The notes under the pieces: model-generated
What the model saw: only the letters and a program-made list of their open reading frames with translations
Database searches by the model: none
What the model was told of the DNA's origin: nothing
Shown: positions 34,773 to 45,960 of the stretch, one piece after another
How positions within the stretch are numbered: position 1 is the first letter of the stretch
How the letters are laid out: each line of letters opens with the position of its first letter
From: Ottelia alismoides
Taxonomy: Eukaryota > Streptophyta > Magnoliopsida > Alismatales > Hydrocharitaceae
Direction: 5' to 3'
Length of the DNA: 64,000 nucleotides
Assembly: GCA_037367405.1 (NCBI GenBank)
Contig: JAZKJV010000389.1
Location: forward strand, 1,860,001-1,924,000
Translations under genes and position numbers: made by a program

Positions 34773-36142
34773 GCAAACGTCTTAGTTTTTTGTCTAAAAA
34801 TTTTTTGTTCGGTTTTTCGCATTCGGGTAGTCTGAACTCCGAATTTTTCTCTGTAAATTCCATATTTTTTTGCCTTTTTTTTATTTTCAACATTTATTTT
34901 CTTGTTTTTATTTTTGAGCCACTCTCTTACACGATCTCTCTTATTTTTCTTGTGAGGTACTCGACGTACGTGGAGCGATTTTTCAAGAGCCGACGCACCT
35001 TCACCGACTTTCAAAAAAGCCGCATTGAATTTAAAGATCGAGTCGAGTCGTGACAGAGCGTAGAGTTTAGGATTTTATTTTCTGCAATTTTATTTTCTGT
35101 TATTAATTTATCATTTATAGCGGTGTTCGTTTGGACTCTCGCATATGTAAAAAAGTCCTTGAACTTTTTCTAGGGTGTGTCGTGGCCTGTTTCACTCTCC
35201 GGTGAGGTTGGGGCCCGACTTGAGTGACACTTAGGATAGACCTACACTTACTGCTCTTAAAACATTTTAAATTTTTGATTGTGTTCATAGGACCTAGGGC
35301 CACACTTCACTTTAATTGAGACGCGCATTATATCGTTCAATTTAGCCAAAATTCAACTCAATTCTTCCCCTCTAATAGAACTTTCTGCTAGGTGCGATTT
35401 TTTATCGGCTTGCATTCATTTAGAATAAATTTTTCTATTCTTATATTGCATCCCACATGGAGATTGCGAGGATTCGCTATAAGTCTTCTAATGGAGCATA
35501 CATCATAGTTTTTTCGTATGCATCGGCTTTTCCTCAATTTCACCCTCTTATTTTGTCACATAATTTTAAAAGGAAATTGAGACTGGATGGTAGACGTGCT
35601 TTTGTCCTCATTTAATTCTTCAGTGATCGCCTAAATTGGGACTGCTAAATATATCCGACTTTAAATAACTCATAAAATCAAGAATTTTTGCGGGAGAGTA
35701 ATCCCGACCTTGGATTCTTTTATTATCTGAGTGAGCGAGAGACGACACTTAAGGCTAGAGTCCAAACCCGGATTTCTATATTAACTACCGATTCTACCAA
35801 AATGATTAGCTACTTCTTTGTGAGGATCTAAGGGTAGCCGGTAAACGGTCTGGAATTCGTTAGAAGAGTGGGTGGTTTAGAGGACACTGCGTAAGGCTCC
35901 ATCCATAAGTAACGGGTAGTCGTTTTACAGTCCGTACTTACACCCATACTGGCTGAAAGTAGGTGCAACTAGTCATAAGAATTCAGATTAGTCATTACGA
36001 AAATTGTCGGCACCTAACAGCTCGCTAAATTCGTATCAAGATTGATTTATCACCAACTAAAATTGAAAAGATAATTGCCAAACTCTTACAGCTTCATTGT
36101 GTGAGTTGGTGAATCTAGGGTTTAATTTGTGTTAGATTTTGC
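34773..36142 (+). mobile_element. Element D 5' leader
   Basis: This is a non-coding leader of about 1.4 kb. A short frame at 34718-35053 straddles the LTR edge and primer-binding site and is therefore not a gene. The leader holds the conserved hairpin at 35179-35219. Confidence 0.65.
35179..35227 (+). ncRNA. Conserved leader hairpin, element D
   Basis: GTCGTGGCC pairs with GGGCCCGAC (35179-35187 with 35211-35219), enclosing TTTCACTCTCCGGTGAGG, which has its own TCAC/GTGA stem. ACTTGAGTGAC follows. Element B has almost the same 40 bases at the matching place (53795-53840). It lies about 400 nt after the primer-binding site. Confidence 0.65.
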
Positions 36143-37110
36143 GTGCGTGAACTGATTTCAAAAAACAAAAGCCGCACACTTGTGCCATCACTCTCCTTTC
36201 TTAATTTGTTAACCAATAAACCTCCTTCAAAAATCATGGAACTTTTGTCCAAAAACTTTCCAAATCTAGGTCATGAAAATCAATTCGTCTCCAACAAACC
36301 CAAATTGTCATTCATGATGGCTCTTTCAAAAATGGTGTAACATTTATCCGAGAATACATCAGAGCTATACTATGAAAATTAATACGTATCGGTTAGACCC
36401 AAAACTTCAAAACCTCCTCCAACTTCCACAAGAGACTCTCAACCATCAATAGATCCAACAATCTCTACGATCTACTTTATGAATGACAATCCTTTATATT
36501 CGGATCATACAAACCAACAACCGACTAAGATCGTCACTTCTTCATATGTCAATCCACTCTACTCCGATCGTACAATTCATCCTTCATATTCAGTAAATGT
36601 CAATCCATCATTCATGGGAGACTATAACCACATGATCGAATTTAACACTTCTTCACATCTTCCAACTTCCCCACCCTTGAACACAAATGAGCAACCATCA
36701 TCTTGGATTGACTATGATAACCCATCTTCAGACATGACACTCATACAGAGGACTGGATTGACGTCATAGATTACATAACCCATGTATGTTAACTCGACAA
36801 TAACAAGATCTGACCAATCATGATCAAAGGATTGAACTCTACTCAGACCAACTCCACATGTATGGATCACATGAGCAGCCTCCTTCTATAATTTTTGAGG
36901 AGAAATTTTCAGAAAATAACGATCATATATTGGATATTTCAAGAGACTCTTCTCCTATCACATACAGAAAAATGGAAGATGAAATTATTGAATCTCAAAT
37001 ACAAAAACACACCATGAATGCTCCCATGATTGGTCATGAAAAGATTTTGGAGGATGATATTTCGAGGATAAATAAGAGATTTGATTTAATGCATGATAGA
37101 TTCTGAAAGT
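36143..37110 (+). pseudogene. Element D Gag relic (Asn/Ser/Pro-rich region)
   Basis: Open pieces at 36143-36340, 36479-36769 and 36858-37106 lie on the plus strand, separated by stops. The product is rich in Asn, Ser, Pro and Tyr, with a repeated NPLYSDxT motif (twice) and NPSF. A more charged segment at the end (EKILEDDISRINKRFDLMHDRF) may form a coiled coil. No Gag core motif as clear as in elements A and B is seen. The identification rests on its place between leader and protease. Confidence 0.45.
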
Positions 37111-37419
37111 TTGTCGGACGATTAGTTTCACTATGTGGAAGCTCGGATATAAAAATAAATGAGGAAAAGATTGGATCTCATGTTGAAAATTTGAGGATAT
37201 TCAGAAACCTAGGGACGATTCTGACAGCGGCACTTCTGCATATTACTCCCCTTGGAAGGAATATGCCTCTGACTCTTACTCAGAACATCAAAACCCCTAC
37301 TCATCTGAGGAAAACACCACATCACCACACTACACAGAAAATACCAAAAAAATTGAAATATTAGAAAACAACAAAAAATCGAAAATCTCGAAATATACAT
37401 AAAAATTGAAATTGAAGAA

Positions 37420-38010
37420 GATTCAAAGAATTTAGATCCTGATGTTTGGGAAGCAATAGAGAAGAAACTGATTTTTTAACTTCCCTTCATACAAGCCATT
37501 GAACACTTTCCAGACCTTAAAGGATTTGTAATGGACAAATTAATGATGAAAAAGTCGGGCAGTATAAGAACGAAGACTGAAAGACATATCTTATCAATGG
37601 CCTCCTCCTTGGTGTTGAGGAGAAAAACCAAGAGCCGCATAGTGAAGCGGTTGCCCATATTTGACTGTGGAATCAAAGAAAAAATTTTTTCCATGCTCGA
37701 ATTGATGATGATTCGCCGACCAATATCCTCCCAAACTCTGTATTTCACGAACTCAAACTCGGACTGATCAGGAATATACGAGAGATTGTTCAATTGGTTG
37801 ACCGATCGATAAAGAGGTCGAGAGGAACCATTTCTGCCATCATGACATTCCAAGGTGCTCCGCTCAAAGTATAATTCACGATCATTGATATTGAGCATCA
37901 AGGAGAATTCACCCAGTCTCCAATCATTCTGAGAAAGCCGTTCTTAGCATTGGCTAAGGCAATTATTGAGTGTGAGACTCGAGAAATCAATTTTACAACA
38001 TTGTGAGCAC
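37420..38010 (+). pseudogene. Element D retropepsin-like aspartic protease relic
   Basis: Frames broken by stops and shifts carry the Athila-type order. First comes LPFIQAIEHFPDLKGFVMDK with the following Lys-Lys (family LPF--AL---P-Y-KFLKDIL-KK), then a stretch ending in RLPIFDCG. After that are NILPNSVFHELKLGL (family N-MP--VF--LGLG), VDRSIKRSRG (family ADRSIK-PRG), and IILRKPFLALAKAIIE (family ILGRPFLATA-A-ID). The catalytic Asp-Ser/Thr-Gly region is degenerate (IDDDSPT). The open frame 37531-37767 covers part of it in one frame; the rest is in another. The domain would cleave Gag-Pol. No RT follows. Confidence 0.8.
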
Positions 38011-38204
38011 CTCGATCTCAACAAGTCTTTGAGGAACCACGATTTTCTGAGGCAACCCACGAACTCCTCGACAACTGTAACCATCAAGCGGTAGAAGAGC
38101 CCTACCCCATTGCTACACCTAAGATAGCGGTTGTTGATGAGACTACTGATTTAGAGAATCTCCCCCTTGCTCCATTCCCAGCTGCTCTCACCATGGAGAA
38201 TCAA

Positions 38205-38470
38205 GTATATGAATCATATGATCCAGAGACTTATGCATGGTCACACCCTCGGTCAACCTAATCTGACTACCTTGATCACATGAACTCAATACAGGAATGT
38301 TCCAACATCAAATTAATTTAAGACGAACATGCAGAGACTCTCCCCACTATTTCAATTCCTGTAGATCTCACAATTGAAGAATGTTTCTTATATGATCCTG
38401 AGACATATGCATGGTCGCACCTAGGGGCAACCTACTCTGAATACCTTGACCAAAACATCCCAAATCAAGA
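38205..38470 (+). repeat. Duplicated coding segment with YDPETYAWSH motif
   Basis: Two copies about 180 bp apart (near 38211-38275 and 38389-38455) read ESYDPETYAWSH then SDYLD, and LYDPETYAWSH then SEYLD. The reading is kept open in both halves better than in nearby sequence. It follows the protease in the acidic linker position. The function is unknown. Confidence 0.6.
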
Positions 38471-38800
38471 GTGCGCCAGCATTAAGAAGACTAAGAACAA
38501 ACACGTTGGACGAACACCGACCAAGGAGAAGAAATCCAATGGTTATTCATCTGGAGACTCAAGTAGACCGACACCTTCATGAAATAAAAAGACTACTCCT
38601 TCATCGAAAAAGAAAGTCACCTTTGACCTTCCGGAAGAGGAATCAGTTGATGATCCCGCATCAGGTTCGGAAAAGGTAATCTACATGAGTAAAGTCTGCT
38701 CGACAGTTGTAAAATCGTATCTTCGCAAGGATCCAAACTTCAATTCCTGTAGTGTGACTCCCATTCCTCACTATTATTCATGAAAAGCTGATGCTCCTAA
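38446..38800 (+). pseudogene. Element D post-protease linker relic
   Basis: This is a basic/acidic low-complexity stretch (including KKVTFDLPEEESVDDPASGSE in one frame), open for short distances, ending near YLRKDPNF. It corresponds in place to the protease-RT linkers of elements A and B. A poly(A)-tailed insertion at 38815 interrupts the region beyond. Confidence 0.35.
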
Positions 38801-39646
38801 TCTCATCAAATACATCTCTTCTCTCTACGGCATGAAGATTGGGTGTATACATCTCTTTTCCTAAAGAAGTTCTTCTGGATCTGGTGCATGCAAGAGTATA
38901 AGTGTGCTACTTCACTTTTGTGGAGCATTAAAAAAGGAAATCCCGATGAGCTGCTTTGATGTTGGGGTACTTAAAGCCTGGAAATATTCCTTGGCGAGGA
39001 TTTAAGGAAGTGCACGCATCCATTTGGATGTGTGCACAGAAGCTAAGTACCCAATTTACAATTTTGTTATCTCTAATTTCTTATAGAGTTTTGAGAAGAT
39101 CTTAATCTTTTTGGTTGCTTTGACATATAAAAGGGTCATGAAGAAGTTCTTTTCGAATTCTCCTTTTCTCTACGGAATCAAGATTGGAGGTGGAGCAGCT
39201 CTCATATGGGGAACTGGTGCATGAATTGGCGCATCTCCTTTTCTATGACATGAAGTTTGGATGTATACATCTCTTATCTCTCTTCTTGAAGAAGCTCTTA
39301 TGGAACTGGCACATGCAAGAGACTTAGTGTGCTGCTTCACTTCTTTTATGTGGAATATTTGCTTAATGGTGGAGAAATCTTATTGTACTGAGATCTGAAG
39401 GAAAAAGTCAAATAGCTATTGCAGATCTGGTGGATGGTCAAAACCCAAAAAGTTGCTGAGTTGTTGTCCGAAGAAGAAATAGATAGCATTTTTTCTTCTA
39501 TCTTGTACTATTTTCTGTTTTTGATGGCCTTTACTTTGTAATTCCCCATGAAGGGCCCCTCTTGTTCTAATACTTTTTGGTGAAATATATGCAACTACCT
39601 GGGCTGCAAAAACCAGGTTTAAAAAAAAATACTCTCATCAAATACA
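38801..39646 (+). mobile_element. Non-LTR (LINE-type) or retrocopy insertion with 14-bp target duplication
   Basis: The 14-mer TCTCATCAAATACA is present at 38801-38814 and 39633-39646. Between them is an 818-bp segment ending in a run of nine A. A long exact duplication plus a 3' A-tail is the signature of target-primed reverse transcription (LINE machinery). The segment has no clear open frame. It contains an internal repeat: about 38820-38930 resembles 39240-39360 (ATCTCTT, AAGAAG-TCTT, GCATGCAAGAG, AGTGTGCTRCTTCACTT). The 3' part (GGGCCCCTCTTG...AATACTTTTTGG) looks like a plant L1 3' end, but I cannot prove it. It could also be a retrocopied transcript. Confidence 0.8.
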
Positions 39647-40043
39647 CTGGAATTATTTCTTACGAGCTGACTGAGAATGGTGCTTTAGAGTATTCATCCG
39701 AGGACAAACTGCTTGATCCCAAGAGGGAACGAATTTCGAGAAAATAACTGAAGAAACAAAAAGATAAGAATATCTGGAGTGGGTCCACTTTCAAATACTA
39801 TTCCTCTAAAGAAAACTCTGATGATGGATACCTTTCACCTGACTCATATGCTTCATCTGATATCCAACATGATTTCTCCGAGGATAACACTGATAATAGT
39901 TGGGAATCATATGCTTCATCTTCCTCTCGTCATTACGATCTCCCACCGCAGGCTCATAAAAAGATTGTCCGAATACTGCATTAATCATTGGCTACCCACC
40001 CTCCCTCCTGACCACATCAGTCTCCTTGTACAGCTTCTTCCTC

Positions 40044-40073
40044 TACTTAGTCCAAGGCCTAAGTATAGGGGGG
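40044..40073 (+). other. Hairpin/G-tract module 1 of element D
   Basis: TACTTAG (40044-40050) pairs with CTAAGTA (40059-40065), plus a CC/GG inner pairing. TA and six G follow (40068-40073). Confidence 0.75.
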
Positions 40074-40138
40074 ACCGATGCCATCTGTACATACCATTCT
40101 CCCTATCTCTCGATCGCCTCATTTCTACCTGTCTTCCG

Positions 40139-40171
40139 TACTTAGGCATACTAGAGCCTAAGTATAGGGGG
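40139..40171 (+). other. Hairpin/G-tract module 2 of element D
   Basis: TACTTAGGC (40139-40147) pairs perfectly with GCCTAAGTA (40156-40164) around an 8-nt loop. TA and five G follow (40167-40171). Confidence 0.85.
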
Positions 40172-40244
40172 AACCAATGCCCATCTGTATATACTCTCCA
40201 CATTCACATACCCCGACCACCTCATTTTATTCGCTCTTCCTCTG

Positions 40245-40277
40245 TACGTAGACTGTTCACAGTCTAGGTATAGGGGG
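40245..40277 (+). other. Hairpin/G-tract module 3 of element D
   Basis: TACGTAGACTG (40245-40255) pairs with CAGTCTAGGTA (40260-40270): ten pairs and one mismatch, loop TTCA. TA and five G follow (40273-40277). The inner stem GACTG/CAGTC is wholly different from the GGC/GCC of module 2, yet pairing is kept. Confidence 0.85.
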
Positions 40278-40329
40278 ACGGTCCGATCCATCTTTTTATT
40301 TTTCTTTTTCACTCTCTTACGCTTATCCT

Positions 40330-40392
40330 AAGCTATATCTTCTTTACGCTTATTGTGCTTTGAGGACACAACACTCGCAAAGTATAGGGGGG
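40330..40392 (+). other. Hairpin/G-tract module 4 of element D (weak long form)
   Basis: TTGTG/CACAA (40353-40357 with 40367-40371) encloses a GAGGA loop. AAAGTATA and six G (40387-40392) follow. The outer stem is poor. The GAGGACA word is shared with the long module of element A. Confidence 0.5.
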
Positions 40393-41707
40393 TCTGTATA
40401 TATACTGTATATATATTTTACCCATACCTCGTACTTTCACGTATGTCTATATGTATTTAAGGGGTGGGTAATGAATTTGAAAAAATAAAAAAGAAAAAGC
40501 GTTTTGCTACTAACACTGACTATGTCAAACCCAAAATTTTTGAAAATAAAATGGCTTCTTATTCATTTTTGCACAAAAAAATCCCTTGTATAAAAAATTA
40601 AAAAAAATCACAAATGGAAAAAATGTTTCTGCATTTCACACACCTGCACTTCATCCAGCATCGCATTCATTTTCATCTGTGAAAAGTCTTTGGGTTCTAA
40701 ATCGAGTTATGAGCAGAAACCGAGAGTGGTCTGGATTTGACCTTAATCCACCTAATTTTTAGAGGAAATTCACCCAGAAATAGGATTTTAGAAGCTTCAG
40801 GTCTTTGATTTAATTCTTTGACTTCAACATGACAATGTGCAGCGTTTGACTCTTAGTGTCTAATCTGGTCTCTTCATTCTGGGTACAACTCTAGAATATG
40901 GAATTAATTTGTACTCTCGCACTATGCACTTAGCTCAATGAAGACGGGACGTTGGAAGACTGTGTGAGTTTCTTTTCCGGTAGCGTGGAAATCTAAAGAC
41001 CGGAGTACAGGTTGAAATAAAGCTTTGGAAAAGGGATGAACTGCTGGGAACTTTTTTTTCTAAGACCCCAAAAATTGTACAGAAACAAAAGGATTCTATA
41101 TCCGTAGGGGCACAACAAGATCCAAGCAGAACCACCAAAAATTCCAAATACAAAGAAGCATTCTACCAAATAAGTATCTGACCAAAAAGGTCCAAGCATC
41201 AAAGAAAACCTGCAGATCTTGGTGAAGACTCGGCTACACTGGCCAGCTTCACAAAGAGAGGTGACTACACTGGCCACCCTCCAGTTCTTTTCTACTTCTT
41301 CTAACTTCTCCCCCATTTCGATTGTGAACACAGTGCGACAGACCATAGAAGGAAATACCCGACTCCCCGAGGATGAGTTATTGGAGAGGAGATTTGCATG
41401 GTAGTCCGGCATTCCGGATGGGAAGTGATAAAACCTTTCATATACATGAGTCGATTGCTCAATGTTCATAGGGTATGCTTTGGGAAGAGGATTGATCTAA
41501 GATGACTTTTGAGACAAAACTGTGACAATGATGTGTAGAACATGAAGGTTGTTGATTTTAAAATTCTGAGTCTCACAGAAGTTCCGCCAAACTAATAATC
41601 CAAAGGTCAACTCTAGTTCCATTTTCACCTTCAGCTCATGGTCTTGGTATGGAACCCAATTTCACCTCATGGCATTTCTTTTTTATGCTCTGGGACGAGC
41701 ATGGTTT
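40393..41707 (+). mobile_element. Element D 3' internal region
   Basis: This is a non-coding tail of 1.3 kb. A block near 41030-41110 is shared with element A at 13600-13780. A minus-strand frame of 158 codons (40993-41469) is antisense to the element and has no counterpart elsewhere, so I do not call it a gene. Confidence 0.55.
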
Positions 41708-41720
41708 AAGTATAGGGGGA
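41708..41720 (+). other. Element D polypurine tract
   Basis: AAGTATAGGGGGA directly precedes the 3' LTR. It is the cleanest example of the genuine tract in the window and is the same word as in the upstream hairpin modules. Confidence 0.92.
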
Positions 41721-44700
41721 TGATGAATCTCAGATTCATCACTCTAAATCTCATTAATTAAGCTCAAATCCCTCAAAATCATTGACATTTCATCATTTAT
41801 TATGCATAATTAGCATTCATGCATGTTTTAATAAGAATTGCATTTTATCAATTATTTTTGCAGAAAATAAGAAGCCAGAAATCCCAGCAAAAATTGACCT
41901 GTAAATAGCCTAACTTCCCTGATTTTTAACTAACTCATGCTAACTCCAAATGACCCAAAATCACCTCCACTGTGTACATATCACTAACAATAATAAATTA
42001 AAAATACAAAAAAAATCAGTAACCCAAATAAGTGGACCAAAAACCCAAACCTTAGTTCTTGGATTCCCAGACTAAAACCCTCATATATTCCCCATCCAGT
42101 GTCCATTTTAATCCTACTCACTTTTGAACTAATGTACATTTAATTACTTTCAAAACAAGACCACGCTCAAGTGAATCGGATCTCATATGTGAAAGTTGGG
42201 TTTTGGGCCTCTTTTGTACATTTTGTATTTTAGCTGATTTTGACCTATTATTTTATGAGTTCATAATTATCCTATCTTATTGTATTTATTTTTCTTTTAT
42301 ATTCTTTGATGAAAGTTTTATTAAAACACGCAAAAATCCAAATCCAAACTAAGCTTGAAATCAAAGAAACAAATTGAGTCCAAGTCTTCACTAACTGTAT
42401 GTACAAAATTGGTCTTTTCGTGTTTTATTTTATTTCTTCTTTTTCTTAATTAATTAAAATCCAAAAAAATAGATTAATGTGTAAATATTTATCTGTGATT
42501 TTATAATATTTTTTATGGATTTTTATCTAGTTTAAAAATGACAAAAAAATATAAAACTCCAAAATCAAGGTATTCTATGTACATGGGATACCCCAAAAAT
42601 ATTGCTTTGTGTAAATGACCGATTTTGGTTTTAATGTCTTCATGAAAGTTGTAGATCTCATCGAGCCGAGAAACTTTCGTGAAGAATCTTTTTCTATCTG
42701 AGGCCATTGCTATTACTTTTAAATTTTTCTTTGTATTTATTTTTTGAATTTTGTGGGGCTAACACGTGACAGCTCCTGGAGCCACCACGTGTCACCCATT
42801 TTTCGATTTATTTTTTTAAAAAACAAAAAAAAATAAAGTCTCGCACGTGTGTAGCACATACCTCCCTGGCACATGCCACGCATGTGCTGCCCCTTCACCC
42901 TTTCGCCGCAACATGTCACGACCAGGACTGTCTGATCTCGGTCGATCGGAGGGCCCCTGAATCGCCTTCCTCCTCTGTTCACTTTCCCAATCCACGTCGC
43001 CGTCCCCCGCGATTTCACATCCGCCTTTCCCAATTTGGATATCTCCACTGCCTTCCATTAATCTCCGACCGCCACCTTCTAAATAAACTCGCCAGTCGAA
43101 TCTCTCGTCCGATCTTCATCTTCCCCTCAAATCGTGAGTCCCCCCAGATCCTCTTCAATCGCCAATCATCAAATGGTCATCAACCCTTTCCTTCTTCCGT
43201 CGACCCCTCGACCCTATAAAAGCTTCACCAACCGCCCTCGTTTCACTCATCCGTCGACTGATGCTCGAAGGAACACCACTGGAGGTGACAGCTCCAGTCC
43301 CGACGACACAGCGACATCCGAGGGATACCCCCTCGTCGCAACATTGCTCCTAGCCTAGCTGCCTTGCTCCAGTCAAATCCGTAGAGCCAACGACTTCCAC
43401 GCTCCCTGGTCGCCTTCTACCTCCAACCATCACCAACAACCTCCGTCATCTCCTTCGTCTCTTCCGCCGCCAGAGCTCCAGAGCATCATCAACGCTGCCT
43501 CGTGCTCCAGGAGGACCACCAGAGCACCACCCTTGACCAAAGCTCCTCGATGTCCTCGCCAACTCCTAGCCAGAGCCAGGAGTTGTCTCCATCGACCGCC
43601 GCTGGAGCCGGCTCATCCCCTCTACCTTCGCTCCGCTTCGCGGCCAGGGGCAGGCCCGAGACCCTCCCCACGTAAGGCGCACGTGAGGAGAGGGTACTTT
43701 TGCGAAGAAGCCCAGGGACTTCCAGGATTTACAATCAGATCCAAAGGTCATGTGCGTGACCTACTGGGAAAATTGCTGAAGCCCCTGGAGGTTCGCCATA
43801 TGGCACATCAGTCCCCCAACCAGAGGTCACTTGCTACGCACGTGACCCTCTGGTATTTTTGTAGTAGACCCCCCCCAGGATATCGGTAATTACGCATAGG
43901 TCCCTCTATTGCATTTTTATACTTATTTTAATTATTGTCATTGTAGTAATACCCATGTATTCCGTTATCACTCTGTACCACTAAATTGCATATTTTTATT
44001 ATCCAAAAATAGAATTCTATTCCTCACTTAATTCTCTACATTGTGGCAATTGCTTGCCATTTTTGTGACTAATGGTTAAATATTAATTAATTAATTTATG
44101 GAAAATTGCATATTTTGCCCATCTTATGCTCTGAAATTTATCATTAATTAACTGTTTCTCTAAAAATTGCCGAAAAATCACGGATTGTTGGATTAATTGT
44201 GTTTAACATTGTGCACAAAAGAATTGCATTTGCATGCATAGTTTCCCTTGTAAAAATCATTTTGCATGATTCAATATTTGATTTTTAATAGGTATTAAAT
44301 CACATATTTTTGAAGTTTAGGATTTTTCTAAGATTTCACCTAGTGATAGATCTTGGAAACTTTTATCCCTTGAAAATAATTAGGTTTAATATTTATTATA
44401 ATTAATTATTGTAATTCACTATGTTTGCATTAAAACCTCATAAAAAATTCGTCTCGCATCCAGAAATTCCAAAAAAAATTACAGTGCATTCATTTCATCA
44501 TAATTATCATCTTGGCCAAGTTTCGTATGGTTCGGACATCATTTGATCGATATTTACATTTATGTCACTAAATAGGCCAAAATTGCATTTTGCATCTCTA
44601 ATTGCATAAAAAATATAAAAAAAACTGCCTCGAAAACCCTGTACAAACTTTGATAGATAAAATTCTAGGTTGTTCCTTTATCTCCTTGTGTTCTACCTTG

Positions 44701-44869
44701 GGACTTGCCCAAGTAAAATAAACATAAAACCGTATTGATTAAAATTGACAAAAATTTTGTGTGGTTATTTATTGACGAATTCCGATTGCTTGCCAACAAT
44801 GAAACGAAACATTAATTTTAACGCACAACAATATACGATATTTAACATAAGGCTATTCTAGAATCGTCA
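41721..44869 (+). repeat. Element D 3' LTR
   Basis: It matches 31589-34752, with start TGATGAATCTCAG and end GAATCGTCA. The TATA box is at 43215-43221 and the G-box pair near 42764-42796. It is followed by GTCCT, the target duplication, and then element C LTR sequence. Confidence 0.95.
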
Positions 44870-44874
44870 GTCCT

Positions 44875-45960
44875 TCGCCACCATCCTCTAGACGTGTGGC
44901 GGTCTTTAGCATAGCTTCAGGAGCACGGAGGAGAAGCAATGACGTCATCGGAGCCCCGCCTTGCTACCGCCACTAATGACAGAAGAAGAAGATCGATGAC
45001 GTACAAATGTCGTCAGATGGCGCCCAATTAGGCGTGTGATCAGGCAGTTATTAAGATGCCACGTCGACACCACCAAGTCTGCAGCCTTAGAGCCATCCAA
45101 GCCTAAAGCCGAAGCACCGGATCAAGCCACGTGGCCCGAGCCATAGGCCGCCCACCGAGCTTAGGACCGCAGGCGCTCCGCGCGTGTGGACCTAGATTAA
45201 TTACACTTCTACCCCACCAGTTGTTCATATTTGCAAAAATACCCCCGCGCAAGGGGTATTTCATAAATTCCAATGTCAGTTTTTAGTATTTGCATTTTAG
45301 TCCCTCCAGGGACCTATTTGTCAGGTTTTAAAGTATGATTTATTGCATTTTGTGCCACTAGATTCTATGTTGAAAAATTTGAGCATACGATCTCCAAATG
45401 AAGTAATTTCAGTTGCGTTTTAATCCCAATTTACTTATCTTATATATGGTTTAATCTATTCTCTAATTTCATGCATAACGATCTATTAATTTTTTAGATA
45501 TATAAGTTGCTTAAATCTCTTTTAAAGGAAACCTGGTTTAAATTAAACTACATGATTTTACCTTGATTATGAGCTTAAGTTTGACAAATCATTTTAGAGA
45601 ATATTTGCATGTATAAATGCATTTGTCGATCTGTTCATTATGTTCATTTTTTCTAACTTGCATTATTGTATTAAATCAGATTTCATGTCAAGCATGCATT
45701 TGTGATGTGCATTATACTTTGTGTTGTCTGCCTGCATTGTTTGTATGTTTGACCTAGTTGATTTATCGATCGCGTAACCAAGATATTTAAATGCCTTAAT
45801 AATCATATTATGGCTCGTGTCCTTCTGTTCGACCATGGGATTCCCAGGTTATAAATTAAAGCCAAGAACCTCGTAACTGAGATCTCTCGATTTTGTATGA
45901 TAAGCTAAGTGCTTGTGCTACAACAGATCTCTCTTAATACATGAATTTAGCAATTCAACA
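44875..45960 (+). repeat. Element C 3' LTR, second part
   Basis: It resumes the element C LTR exactly where element D interrupted it: TTTAGCATAGCTTCAGGA matches 25792-25809, and the end TTTAGCAATTCAACA matches 26744-26758. An extra segment near 45760-45840 is absent from the 5' LTR. Confidence 0.92.

Larger units (their letters stand above)
31589..44869 (+). mobile_element. Element D: innermost gag-protease LTR element, nested in C
   Basis: This 13.3-kb plus-strand element has LTRs of 3164 and 3149 bp and a primer-binding site matching tRNA-Asp at 17/18. It carries gag and protease relics, a hairpin/G-tract array (40044-40392), and polypurine tract AAGTATAGGGGGA. Its flanks are an identical 5-bp duplication GTCCT (31584-31588 and 44870-44874). 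No RT, RNase H or integrase is visible. It is the youngest of the nested set: the first 155 bases of its LTRs show about 7 differences. Confidence 0.95.
24190..45960 (+). mobile_element. Element C: LARD-like non-autonomous LTR element, nested in B
   Basis: This is a plus-strand element. It consists of a 5' LTR (24190-26758), primer-binding site (26761-26778), a 3.2-kb internal region without recognisable gag or pol, a polypurine tract (29993-30006), and a 3' LTR split by element D into 30007-31588 and 44875-45960. Without D it is about 8.5 kb. The insertion point is the G-tract of a hairpin module of element B. The flanks TCCCT (24185-24189) and CCCAT (45961-45965) are each 4/5 identical to CCCCT, the pentamer expected from the intact module in element A. 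Large LTRs with non-coding interior fit the LARD class of plant elements. Confidence 0.88.

Noticed and set aside
34718..35053. 111-codon frame rich in Phe
   Set aside because: It crosses the LTR end and the primer-binding site, which cannot be a coding boundary of the element transcript.
40993..41469. 158-codon minus-strand frame with a hydrophobic stretch
   Set aside because: It is antisense to element D and has no equivalent in element A at the matching place. It includes the shared block that is better explained as element tail sequence.
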